Source: Tubulanus polymorphus (taxonomy: Eukaryota > Nemertea > Palaeonemertea > Tubulaniformes > Tubulanidae). From it: a DNA stretch of 64,000 bases. The stretch spans positions 12,274,278 through 12,338,277 of the forward strand of contig NC_134030.1 in assembly GCF_964204645.1 (NCBI RefSeq), in the 5' to 3' direction. Below the pieces are notes generated by a model. It was not told the origin of the DNA and made no database searches. It saw nothing but the letters and a program-made list of their open reading frames with translations. The translations under genes were made by a program, and so were the position numbers. Below, in pieces: positions 45,425 to 58,200 of the stretch (its first letter is position 1; the number at the start of each line of letters is the position of its first letter).

Positions 45425-45530
45425 ATGATATTCATATATATATATGGCATTCATTTATATATATGATATTCATATATATGGCATTCATTTATATATATGA
45501 TATTCATTTATATGTTATTCATATATATAA
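45425..45530 (+). repeat. AT-rich tandem repeat
   Basis: Alternating units of tatatatgatattcatttat and tatatggcattcattt, about 34 bp period, three copies. Directly upstream (minus-strand sense) of the decayed coding sequence. Confidence 0.75.
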
Positions 45531-45724
45531 ATATTAGAAGTAATTAGATAATTTCGTCCTTGAGCTCGCCTCATGAAAGTTTTTTTTTTATCGTATACAT
45601 TGTGTATACTTTAAAAATAACTGCTTTTTGATATTCGCAAATTTTCAAAGGAACAATCTCATTTTCATTCATTCAGAAAGTTAAGTTTGACGCTGTGAAA
45701 ATCGGTGAAATGCCCTGCCATTAT

Positions 45725-45961
45725 TCATGGGACAGACTCGACAGCGGCGATTACCAACAACAGCGATCTCAGTCGGTATTCACGACCGAAATATTGCGGC
45801 AGTGCGATGGGAAATAAAGAATTACATGAGCTACTAGGCAACTCTCCACCATCGTACGAATGGCTGTTGGAAACATGGGATATGAGCTCAGCATAAGATT
45901 TTACACAGCGTAGCAACGATTTCATTTGTTCTTCGAAGTTTTTGTTGGCGGTTTTAGACAT
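45725..45961 (-). CDS. Unidentified small open frame (78 residues)
   Basis: Begins MSKTANKNFEEQMKSLLRC and runs to a TGA at 45725. The first half is helical and charged, the second ends in a hydrophobic LLLVIAAVES. It lies on the same strand as the decayed coding sequence at 45017-45374 and 350 bp upstream of it. The upstream in-frame stretch adds a possible longer start. It may be a real small gene of an element, a first exon, or chance. No homology is recognised. Confidence 0.3.
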   Translation of the reverse strand: MSKTANKNFEEQMKSLLRCVKSYAELISHVSNSHSYDGGELPSSSCNSLFPIALPQYFGREYRLRSLLLVIAAVESVP

Positions 45962-46040
45962 TGTATTGTCCGTTGCATCGCGATCACCATCTATATACAT
46001 TTAACTTGGGTTTTGAAACTTTCTCGGTATGGAACTGTAG

Positions 46041-46086
46041 CGCTGTAAGGCTCAGGTTTTGGAGCTCCTGAGCTTTACAGCGGGCA
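46041..46086. repeat. Imperfect hairpin
   Basis: gctgtaaggctcagg and cctgagctttacagc around a ttttggagct loop, 14 of 15 bases paired. It lies 80 bp upstream of the small minus-strand frame. A transcription terminator or promoter role is not supported by anything else. Confidence 0.4.
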
Positions 46087-46244
46087 ACCTCCTCACAAAA
46101 TGGGGAACAAATTGTATTCGCAACAGTTTGACCTTACCAGTGATGCTCGATCGAGCATTTCATCTGTTTTCCGCTTAAGCGAAGAAAAGTTGGAATCTGC
46201 AACATTGTTATGCATTTTCGTATGGATTTTATCGCTCGCTGAAC

Positions 46245-47174
46245 GGGTCCTGCTAAAGTACGAAACTACGAAATTACGAAATATGGAGCGAAATTACGAA
46301 ACGAAACGAAATTACGAAATGGAAATTTTTTTGCCAGTAGTGCTGAAATACGAACCGAAATACGTAACGAAATGGTCACATTTCAAACACACGCCCATAC
46401 TATGGTCAAAGCTCGTTATAACGCTACGGGACTGTAAAAATCTCGGCGGTGCATGTAAATGATCTTTTGAAAGTACCATATTCAAGAATCTATTTTCTGG
46501 AGGGTTTTAAGAGCGTCTACAATTAGTAGAAACTTGTAGGATGTTCTCAAAAACAAATAATAAATACGCTGCGCCATTTCCACGAACTCAGACGCGGTAA
46601 AGCATAGTGAAATGATAGGCCCTACACATGGACTACATGACGATCATTTTACCGCTTAACAGCGTAGTGACGAGCAATTTGAAAAAAATTCCGGCCGTGA
46701 ATTTTCTTTTCGAATCCGCATCCCTTGCAAAATCCAGACTTTTAAGCTCCTCAGCGGAGGAGAAACGAGGTATCAATTTTTTAGCCTAAACACTGCAGGA
46801 TATATTTTAAGGCACACTTCGTTAATTTATTAATCGCTACCTTCCAGTTGTATATGAGCATGCGCAGATCATTCTCCCTGACGGCATCGCTAAACTCAGT
46901 CGCGGCACGGAACCCTGCCACACTAGACCGGGTGCGCCAGCTCCACGAATCCGCTGCTATAGCGCAAAAAATTACAAAATTTTCCTTTCGTATTTCATTT
47001 TATACTTTAGCAGGACCCGCGAAAAAATGACCATTTCGTTTCGTAGTTTAGCATTTCGTATAGTATTTCGTTTCGTACTTTAGCATTTCTTAATTTCGTT
47101 TTGCATTTCGTAATTTCGTTTCATATTTCGTAATTTCGTTGCATATTTCTTAATTTCGTAGTTTAGAAGTACCC
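46245..47174. mobile_element. Fold-back MITE with ACGAAATT-type iterations
   Basis: Left end GGGTCCTGCTAAAGTACGAA followed by tacgaaat iterations. The right end in reverse reads GGGTACTTCTAAACTACGAA followed by similar iterations, and a second inverted gggtcctgctaaagt occurs at about 47010. About 930 bp with unique DNA in the middle. No coding frame. The target duplication was not recognised. Confidence 0.7.
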
Positions 47175-47580
47175 AAGGCAATACGAAGTTAGAAAATGCG
47201 CTAGTAGGCCAATATCAAGTAAGTTGTGGTTTTACCGCATCTTAAAAACTATGTTGAAGTCGTTGCTTGGATCAAGTGTAGTTGCCAACATATTTGATGG
47301 CCCCGAATACTAAGTACACCTGGTCAATTGCATTCTGGTGTCAGACGAACTATGATTCAATCAAAAACAAATAAACCAACATTCCCTTTCATGCATTTAT
47401 TCTTAATAAAGAATCAGATTATCTAAAACTACATCAGAAATGAGTCTTAATACTGTACATGTAGAACACACTTTAGGAAAATCAATATAAATTAATATAA
47501 TTATCTACGCTGCACAAAATAACCGTGTACGAGGACTGGCATTATTGAATTTTTCATGGCTTTGCGACATCATGACATAA

Positions 47581-48177
47581 GGCCAAAAAAAAGATGTCTT
47601 GTTTCTCATGATTTTGAAATCCCGCCCGCATCGGAAAAATTATCGGCAAATTAGCGATAGAAATAAAGTCCGCCCTCCCGCATCATAGCTGGAAAATGAA
47701 GTTTTTTATAAAAATTAAAATCCGCCCGCCCGCATTGATATAATACGCATATCGTCATCTTTTTATCATTTTATTTCTCTATGAACGTATTGAGAAAAGT
47801 TGATCGTATTAATATCATCGGCACCACACTGGTGACTCGAACCCATATCAAGTTTACACTTTTTTTATTTGAGGTGTTGCAATGGATTTTCAGGATTCAC
47901 CAATCATTTTCAGGATTAAGCAGTGATTTTCCAGTTAAATAAAAATAAAAAACTACCTCCCGCATCTGAAGAAAATATATCAGAGGGATATTTTTATTGA
48001 TATAATAAAAATAAAAAGACACCTCCCGCATCTCCAAAAAAAATTCAAACAGTTCTTTTTATTTCTACTTTCTTTACAGTAAAAGTACATAAAAAGTACA
48101 TAAAAATAAAAACCGCCCGCCCTCGTCATGGTAAAAATCAAAAGTGTGATGAGAAACAAGGCATCTTTTTTTTGGCC
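47581..48177. mobile_element. MITE with GGCCAAAAAAAAGATG termini and TAA duplication
   Basis: The left terminus GGCCAAAAAAAAGATGTCTT is inverted at the right end, with ttgtttctcat also shared. Flanked by TAA (47578-47580 and 48178-48180). The interior has repeated CCGCCCGCAT-type words, some inverted. 597 bp, non-coding. The 3 bp TAA duplication is compatible with PIF/Harbinger. Confidence 0.78.
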
Positions 48178-48479
48178 TAAGTTACACAATATTTTATGCC
48201 ATCGTACATGTAGTAGACTCGGCCTAAACCAGTAAGAGAAATAAGATTTCACATACATGTAGTCCGGTATTCGGTGCGGCCCATTCGTTACAAGTTACCT
48301 TACGGATTTGATGGACTCGAAAAAATTGGGGAGGGGAACAATGTTTTAACATAGAAAATAACACTGTGCACGCACTGAAATTGCCGATTTAAAAATCATA
48401 TTTCTCAGTAATGGCTAGAATAAAATTCGAAGCAGTAGCATATTTGATATTTGTGAGGTACACATCTGAAAATATATTT

Positions 48480-48930
48480 TACACAATATTTCATTTAGAT
48501 GGCATATGCCCTTTGAAAACTACCACAATTATACGTGTAGAACATATCATGAGCTACAATTTTGCACTTTTTGCTATTGATTGTAGTTACAAAACATACA
48601 TAGGTACATGTACATGGTAATATCATGTAGGCCTACATTGTATTACCAATTCGACTTCCGATGATAAGTCCTTTGGGGATGCATTTATGAATGAAACATC
48701 AAGGGAGTTGATTGAGGACTTTTCCTGTGACAATAAATTTAGGCAAACAAAAAGTAGTAAAAGTCTACCATCTTGATTCTGTTAGGGTTGCAGATTTGAT
48801 TACAGGCAAAAAACCAAATACATGTATCAAGAAAATCTATTGAAGCATTTTCATAACTTCCCAAAATTGACTGGATTGCGTCGACAGAAAATGAAAGCAA
48901 CAGGCCCCTGGTATTTCACACAAATGGCCT
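48480..48930 (+). repeat. Diverged pearl-like Helentron fragment
   Basis: Contains the monomer phrase catgagctacaattttgc and ttgattgtagttac, then the body phrase ccatcttgattctg and a tail-like cttcccaaaattgactgga. Much more diverged than the other copies. It lies downstream of the ANKMY2 stop codon (minus-strand sense). Confidence 0.5.
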
Positions 48931-49101
48931 ATAAGATAAAATGCTCTCTATATTTCACTTTCCACAATTAACTTTGCAAATGATTTGTATATATCATATT
49001 TGAACAAAGATTCCAGCAACTGGTTATAGTCGACAAACTAGACAGCTCCCCTTAGCTTTACATATCTATTTTGTGAATGAACTGAAGTTATACATAAGAT
49101 T

Positions 49102-49211
49102 TCAGCTTTTAGACGAATCAGATGCATTAGTAACATTTCCAAAGTTTTCTACATCTGCTTCATTTATTCCAACTGTATCACCATTACCATTCATATTTCG
49201 AATAAGACGGT
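49102..49211 (-). CDS. ANKMY2: ANKMY2 terminal exon
   Basis: 110 nt ending in TGA (49102-49104). Encodes [20 protein letters not shown] and ends NASDSSKS. Low-complexity, acidic, as in other ANKMY2 tails. Acceptor catcttccag. Confidence 0.8.
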
Positions 49212-52200
49212 CTGGAAGATGAAAGACACATTGTAAGACAGAGAAATCTCATCAAAGCTGTCACACTGAACAAATTAAACGATTACCTGTTTCTAATTCG
49301 CTTTGATCTTTGTCACTGATTAATGCTGCCTCTGCTTCTTGATTCTTATTGGCCTCAATTTCTTGTTTCTTGGTGGCTTCCTCAGCTTCAATCTGGGTTT
49401 TTTCTTCTTCTTCCTTTTGGTATAAAACTGAAACACAAGACAGCCAGGTCAAGTTTGTCTATATGCCATAATTTGCAGTTGAATAAGTCTGCTACACACA
49501 AGCACTGCAATCAATTTTCTATTTCAAATTATTTCATGGGAAAGCATGTTATGAGAATATTTACAAACAGAACAAAAATAAAATTGAGAAGGCTTCATGA
49601 GGGCCAAAGAAAAACCAGAAGGCCGCTGCAAAAACCAAAATCATAGAACATGTCAACAGCTACGATTTTGTAATTGATTGTGATAACAAAATATGCCTCG
49701 TTACTAATTTAATAAGGAAATGCAGGAAATGCTAAGTTATTCTACTATTCAACGCCCCCTGGTGACCATATGCAAAACTCAATGACCTTGAAACTCACCA
49801 CAATCATAGACCATGTCATGAACTACAACTTTGCAATTGATCATGGTAACAAAATATGCCTTGGTACCAATCTAATAAGGAAATACTAAGTTATTCTACT
49901 ATTCAACACTCCCTGGTGACTATATAGAATAACTAATGTCCTTAAAACTCGCCACAATCATAGATGATGTCATGAGCTAAACTTTGCAATTGATTGTGGT
50001 AACAACATATGCATAGGTACAAATATAATATAGAAATACTAAGTTATTGTATTATTCAACGCCCCCTGGTGGCCATATACAAGAACCAATGAACTTGAAA
50101 CTCGCCACAATCATAGAACACGTTATAAGCTACAACTTTCCAATTGATTGTGGTAACACAATATGCTTAGGTATCAATATAATGTGGAAAAACTTTCTCC
50201 CACCTACAAATGAGTACTGATGACACCACGATGGCCGCCAATTGTGTCATAATTGGCTGATCAAAAATACCTGTCTCAGGTATAAAAGATCACTTTTCAA
50301 AGAATACCCATCACAAATTGCAATGACAAATGGCAAACCAGTAGGAAGCTACAGAACTCAGAATTCGGGCCAAAATTGACATTTTGGGGCACTAAAAAAG
50401 TCATAGGACAGCCATCTTGAGTCCGTTCGACCCAATTTTTCTAAAACTGATGGGCCCTAGGGGGAATCAAATGTATACGAAACATCAAGGTAATTGATCA
50501 AGGCGTCTTCCAAATTTCCCTCAAAAGTGCTGATTTTGGCGAACAACAATGGCTGCCAGTCGGCCATCTTGATTCTGACAGGGCCAGTTTTTGGGACGAA
50601 GATGTGTCTATAGTAGATACATGTGTAACCCAAATATCAAGACATTACATTGAAGCGTCTTCAAAACTTCCCAAAATAACTGGACGTATCGACCCCACTC
50701 CGCGCGGTTGCGCCGCCGAGCGGGATTTATGCGAAGCAGCAGAACACAAACACGGCCACTCTCTCAATTTTCAATGATAGAAATCGTGTGTGCATTTCAA
50801 TTATTTCGGCTGTTAGGGTTTTAAGGCACAATATAAGTTGATGATGTGATATGGCGATGTTAATTAATGATAATTCCGCAGTGAAGCTAGTCATGAACGG
50901 TGCCGATTGAGTGTACAGCTGCCAAAAACACTGAAATGTGCGTAGTTGTGTAACTATTTGCAGTGAATTGCAGACGAAACATGAAGCCTTAACGGCCGTT
51001 TAAAAAAAAAATTATACCAATCGCAATTGTAAAATAAAAATGAGATAGAACCTAAGTTAAAATTCTGGCCATTTCTAAAATGTTATTAATTATTATTACT
51101 AATTTTAGTCAGTGCGGAACGTTTACTTTTCCAACAATAATGAGGGGTGGTAGGTAGTCATGCAAAGTCATCATTTATTACACGTTACTTCCGTGTTGTT
51201 GAATATCTCGCGAGTCCTGGACTAAACCCCAATGAACAATGTGATCTGTGTGCTGGCCACAAATGCACACAGATCACACTACCCTACCAATTACACACTC
51301 CAGTACCCAAAACTTTCATATATCCATCCAAATATTTAGTGGCTTTCTTCCTGGATTCCGTCTACGGACGGACGGACGACAGACAAAAAGTGAAGGCAAT
51401 AGCCCACTGGGACTAAAGTCCCAAGTGGGCTAAAAAGAATGAGGGTAAGGAACAACAATGGCTGCCAGTCGGTGATCTCGATTATGATCAGGCCAATTTT
51501 TCGGCTGAAGATGTATCTAGGGTAGCTTCATATATAAACCAAAGATCAAGACAATCCGATAAAGCGTCTTCAAAATTTCCCAAAATAACTGCATTCCATC
51601 TACGGATAGACAGATGGACAATGGACGAAAAGTAAACGTAATAGCCCCCTGGGACTTATGTCCCAAGCAGGCTAAATAGGAGCGGGCTGAGAATCGAGCC
51701 AGGGGGGGTTGGGAGACGCTTACGTCAAGAGAAAAGTGGAACAGAAACAATGTTGTTGAAGAAGACAAAATGTTGCAATGAGATAGATAAGAAGAGACCC
51801 AGTGTTAGCACAGTGCTCTGACCATGATAGCCAATTATAACATCTCATAGCCCAACCTTTGCCTGGGATTCCGTAGATTGCTGGATTCAAAGGATGGTTT
51901 TCAGAGACAAGACATCATTTATTTCTAGGATACAGTAAACTCTGCCTTGGATCGGGCCGAATCGTATAACCGTTCAACTCGGTGCAATATAAAAAAGATT
52001 CTCAGCTTCCTATATAAAGTAATGCTTTCGTATTCACCTAAGCCGTAGCCGGTCAAGTCGGATAATCGCCTATCTCGTAGCAATATCTCAATCATTTTCG
52101 TTACTTACTGCGCCTAAGTCGTAGATTCTGAACGACCATTGGTCTAACCAGTATTACAGTATTCGGAATTCTTGGGACTGCAAAATTTTTTCTGAGGTAT

Positions 52201-55200
52201 GCGATTTCCGAGGTATATAAGGTCCGCAAATTTTGTCATAAAAAAGTTGTTGCTGACACGTGGGCTCAAATTATCCTTCTTATACTAATCTATGTTGAAT
52301 AAACATTGTATATGTACCATACAAATTTAAAAACACGTGGGTTGATGTGCAGTGACAAGTCTATAGCTCCGCCTACATCCATTCAATTGGCTATTCGTAT
52401 TAAAGACAGCCGAGAACTAGCGCGACTGGCATGCTTCCAATTCTTACGAATATATCTATCGCAATACTCGTGGTAACATAGCACAGATGTTGATTCACGT
52501 CGCGTCCAAGAACAGGTATTGATTAATTTCATTAGTTTCAAGTTGTTATGCAGTAGGCTAGGGATGCGTTTTTGAAAAAATATTGTTGGGACGATGTTCA
52601 GAATTTCCGAGGTACACGATTTTAGGACTCAATTTATAAAAAAATCATTCTGAGGTATGCGATATTCCGACGTATGCAACTCCGAGCTCCGATTTTGATT
52701 TGAGAAATAATTGCATTAAGAAAAATATTTTAGTTTTGTTCTGAGCTAAGCAATATTCCGAGGTGTATGACTCCGAGGTATGCGGAGTCTACTGTATTTA
52801 ACCCCCAGTGCATTCTGACAATTTATGACCGGACCAATAATGCTCGAAGGGCCGGCGCCGACGGTTGCAAACAGTAAATGAATTCTGCAGGAGGGTTCGA
52901 ATCGCGGATAAATGACGCCTACAGCAGAACGACTGCTGGCATGCGAGGCCACACCCAGCATGTGAATGCGGCTACAGATTTAGATAGGGCCAATCGATCG
53001 TACATCAGACAGATGTTACAAGCCGAAAACAACCAAAAACTGAGGTTACTAATTCAAATAGTACACATTGGATTAGTGGTTATGTTTTTTTCTGCATATA
53101 ACAGTTTTTACAGTGAATAAACCTTATATCAGCAACCATAGTCCTTAATAAATGAGTTCCAAAATATTAAAAAGAATTAGTCTTCCAAGTCAGATTCTGG
53201 CTATGTCGGACGAAATTATTGGGTACAAATTGATCCGACTTAGGTGGATTTTACTGTATTTAGTTTTTTGAAAAGTGGGTATGCATAACCTTACCCTAAC
53301 CCTTATGCAAACCCCACAACTCATGAGCGTTAACCCTTAGTTTCTGCTACTGAAAAAGGTACCATTTTGTCAACTAACTCACCTTGGAACTAAGGAAGAC
53401 CAACTCAGGTAACAATGCATGTAAATAACAGAGCAATTCTTTTTTACTTTAAAGGTTTTACTTTAGCACAGACACTGAAGTTATCAAGTGGCTTTGGCCA
53501 CGGTGAACTAAAACTCTACTCAACTACATATGATAAACTCAGGTTGATTAATTCCAGTTACCAGGGGATACCTAGACAAGGAGCCTATCGGCTCATATAG
53601 CTCCGCTGTGTGATTTGAAGAAATGGAAGCTGCATATCTAGGAGTAGATCTTTTGGCCAAATCCAAAAAGGGCTCTTGACTATGTAGGTATTGGTCCATA
53701 GAATATTCATACCAAATTTGGACTTGATCTGATTCAAACTGTAGGACTAATAGCTGTAGCAATTTGAGGAAATAGAAACTCCACCCCCAGGGGTGCCCCT
53801 GGTGGACAAATGAAAAAAATGGCTCTGTAACTTCATAGTCCGTGGTCCATAGAACATTCACACCAAATTTGGAATTAATCTGATTAAAACTGTAGGACAA
53901 GTAGCAATTTGAAGAAATAGAAACTCTACCCCCAGGGGCGCCCCTAGGGGACAAATAAAAAATCGCTCTCTAACTTTGTAGGCCTTGGTCCATAGAACAT
54001 TCATACCAAATTTGGAATTGATCCGATTAAAACTGTAGGACAAGTAGCGATTTGAAGAAAAAGTTGACAGACGCACTAACGAACGAACAAACGCACGACA
54101 ACGGCTCACCCCCTAACCCATTAGAGGTCACAGCGGAGCTAAAAAAGATGATGCAATACTGCACAGAGACGTATCCAAGATCGCTTACTGACCATTTCAA
54201 AATGACGGCGCCTTTTCACCATCTTAACAGCTGCACCATGCAAATACTTAAAGTGATACACGTTGGATCAATTTTTTCTATCCGTGCCTGCTTCTGACTC
54301 ATGGAAAAGCAGTTCCAGGAGATAATATACTGTCCATTGTTACTCAATTTTAGAGATTTAGGATTTCTTTTTAGTATTGTTGGCACTGTGGAATGAGCAG
54401 TCATAATGATTAGTGTAGTCACGTCACCTACCAGCTAATTCTTTACAAAACTTCTTGTGCATAAACCAATGCAGTTTCTGACATCTTTGATCACAATAAT
54501 GAACCTGCGAATCAAATACGAACAGCAAAACTTTAACAGAATTTATAAGCTTCTATCAACTGGATCTAGAATTCACTTGGAAGACCTTCTCTTTCCTTGC
54601 TTCTTAACTTGGTATCAAATGAACCTGTTATTTAGTCGTCCTGATTAAGGCGGAGTTACATGTATTTTTCTTGGAAATGATACAAAACCTAGATCATTGA
54701 ATGGTGAATACAAATATGATTTGAAGCAATATTCACCTTCTTACAGTTTACACATCTTTTCTTAGCTCCATTTGTCGCGCAAGTATCACAGTCATACTCA
54801 TCATCTGGGTTACTCATAGGCCCATGCAAACTAACTCTAAATGTTTCCAGCGTAGAAGGGTAGGTACCCTAAAATATCATAGATGAGACACCCATTTAAT
54901 AACAAACAAATGAACACTCATACGAATATACATGTACAAAGTTAACGCCAAATGAAACTTACTATCTTACTTGAGGCTAACTGACGAATCAATTGCGCAA
55001 AGATATGAGAGTCAACATATGGATAAGACTTCAAGCATTCACGTATAATCTTATCTTGATTTTCTGGATAACCATCACTGTCCCTTCCTCGTAACAAACT
55101 ATAACAACAATCTATACACTTTTATCATTTTAAGTATTGAGGATCCTTTTCTTCAACGAATCCGAATTCAGCATCGGAACAACAAGCTTTCACCATTCTT

Positions 55201-58200
55201 TACCTTTTAATGAGTAGTTCTAACTTATTATCTCCGGAAATATATTTCGATTCTATTTTACGAACGATCTCAGCTAGATAATGCAGCTTGATGGAAAAAC
55301 CTTCATTACACTGTTTGCTTTGAAATGCGTCAGATGAAATTAAGTCGAAAACCTTTGCTATCTTTTTACAATTCATGAGAAGTCCTTCATTGTCAACCAT
55401 GAACATGGCAATCTGAAAATACATTGTTGATAATTGTGATAATCTTGCTTACAGTTACCTAGGAAATGCACTACCAGATGACCCATTCCTGTATTGAGCA
55501 GATGGAGTACCTTTACTGGATGTAAATTCCATGTGAGTATCGTTTTGTGCACTGCTGCGGCAATTTCTCGGGGAAGTTTTGGCTCTTTTTCAAAACCTGT
55601 TAAGCAAATATTACGTATGTCATCTCTATTTCATTGATAATGAAAAAAATCATGATTTAACTACCGGTAATTTCGAAGCTAAAATTGTGCAGTTGCAAAA
55701 TGTTTAAGTACAGCCATACAATAAAATCCAAAAAAGAAAACCCTAATTTAATCGTTGTTGCATCAAAAAATTACATACCGTATTTTCCGGTGTTTAGGTC
55801 GAGTTTTTGAGACCAAAAATCATGTCCAAAAAACGGTAATAATGCCAGAGGTAAAAATGCCATAGGTAATAATGCCAGGGATTATAAGCAGGGATGAGAA
55901 CGCCGACCTGTAAAATCCGCGGGTTATTTTTCTCGAGTGACATACGAGAAGCAGATGACGGCGTAGCCGTCAGCACTAGCGAGCGCCGAAGGCGCGAAGC
56001 TATTTCGGGGGGGTTTGGGGGCCCTCCCCCAAGAAAATTTTAGAAATTAAATACGTTTTCCGAGCACTTAGAGCGATCCTCATTTGATGACATTCAGCAT
56101 CTCATGCATTACGGGTCGAGCCCTGAATTATTGCAGTAAAAATGCGCCGATGAATGCTCACTAAAAATCATCACCAAGTAGTGTATAATATCCGAAAGCG
56201 TTCGCCACACACACGCAGCAACAGTAAGTAGACCTATATACGTTACTACTGTTGCTGTGCGTGCGTGTCTGCAACCGATCGATAAAATACATAGGCTACA
56301 CACTCATCGTAGTACAAATGTACATACAAAATCACTGTGTTGCAATGAATATGCATTGAAATGCGATACTTTTACGTGACGATAAGTAAAACAGGCACTG
56401 AACGCTTTTACGGTTCACCTGATTACCGATCGCGCCGGACCAATTGAGTGAGATCATCAACCCCCCCCATACTTTTACATCATTTTTGGACTATTTGGAA
56501 AATTGATATTTTTCAATACTGAAATCCGCGGGAAACCGCGGGGAATTCTCATCCCTGTATAAGAAACAAGCGTATCAAGACTTAAAACTATTCATCGAAT
56601 TGTTGCTTTGATGTTATGAATTAGGCCTACAGCAAACTAACTCATCAAAAACTTTTTGATTTTATTTATCATACCTATTATTTACCTAGAAATATGCTTT
56701 ATCTGAACTATGCATTCAATATGTAAACTCTGTGCAAATTCAAATTAATGAATATTAACAAATGAATGCACTGAGTTTACAAGATAAGCTGCGTTCACAC
56801 AAGGATTTCAATACAGTACTAAGCGTTCACGCTTGGAAATGATTCAAGGCCTATTGTCGGCTTATTCAGTTCCGTACTGAAATACGCGGCTTATTTAGCA
56901 CGGAATACGATTCCGCACCGAAAATCCGATCTCAGTACGGCACTGAGCTGGCCGCGTATTTTCTGTAGTGTGAACACAGATTTGGTGCTTAGCTAGCCGC
57001 GTATTTACACCCTCGTAGTACAAAACACTTTACACTAATTACACTCCCCTCTATTGGCACACTGGGTGACTTCTATACTGGGCTTACTAAGTGCCGAATT
57101 GCGCCGACTCGTAGTGTGAACGTAACTGGCTGTGTAAGCGCCGTATTTTGGTGAATTCGGCACCAGCCAAGTATGGTACTTTGTAAGCACCGAATCTAGT
57201 GTGAACGCAGCTTTAGTTTGCTGTAATTCATAACATCAAAGCAACAATTCGGTGAATAGTTTATAAGTTTTGACTTGATACACTTGTTTCTTATAATAAT
57301 TGAATCAATTTACCCTTCTGGCATTATTTCCTCTGGCGTTTTTACCTCTGGCATTTTTACTTCTGGCATTATTACCTATGGCATTTTTTACCTCTGGCAT
57401 TACTACCACGTACCGTTTCTTATAGTTTGGAAATGGTTCAAAATTAACTGATGTTAAAAATCAAATTAGAAAGAAAAGCGCGTGCCGGTGTATCATTGCA
57501 CAGCATTTTATATGAGCCGCTGGCAGCGTGCCAATAATGAATAGGCCTACGTGTACAGCAGTCTAATACTAGACTACAGGCGCAGCATTCAATGTGTACA
57601 CAAACATTCAATATGTGGATACAATCAATGAGCACTAATCCGGTAATTTACTATCAGAAACAACAGATCCCAATGACTAATTGCAAACAGTGGTAAAGAC
57701 TCTCAACTACAATGAGAATGACCATAGCACTGATTTCAAAAGTGTCTTATGTACACATGTGAAGAAGAGACTCAACTTATACACCGACTATAGCCCTAGA
57801 ACAACTTTTTAAACTGGAAATTTGACCTCGACTTATACACCGGGTCTACTTGTACACCAGAAAAAATGATAGCCAATCACTTAAAAAGGAGCCCGAAAGA
57901 GGGCTGAAATTGATATTGTGAAAATAAATCCTGTCTCGTTTTTAGGTTTGTAAAGGGATACCAAATGAACCGGTAAAATAGATAACAGGGACAATCCCTA
58001 ATGCAACATTACATCACAAAAGAATGGATTCTCCCACATATGTTGCCAGCTATCATCATCATCAGACGGCTGTGGAGCAGGTGTCTGCAAGCTTCGACCA
58101 ACCCTTTCTGTCCCCGACAAGGGCCGCGATGCTCCGTGGGAACAGGTGATTGTTGTAATCTCGTAACAGTTGCCGAATATAGTTCATGTAGGAGATGCGC

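Larger units (their letters stand above)
55776..57871. mobile_element. Tigger-like outer element with nested MITEs
   Basis: The left end, around ccgtattttccggtgtttag, and the right end, around ccgggtctacttgtacacc, are related in inverted orientation, with gtcgag also shared. Inside, an inverted pair (56560-56645 and 57214-57300; gtttgctgtaattcataac and its inverse) and 'tgccagaggtaaaaa' iterations (55845-55880 and 57310-57410, inverted) form a fold-back. Boundaries are weakly defined. Confidence 0.45.

Noticed and set aside
53381-53440. Extra ANKMY2 exon near a GTGAGT donor on the minus strand
   Set aside because: The sequence before the donor has no matching family content, and exons 54432-54504 and 49287-49427 already join in phase.
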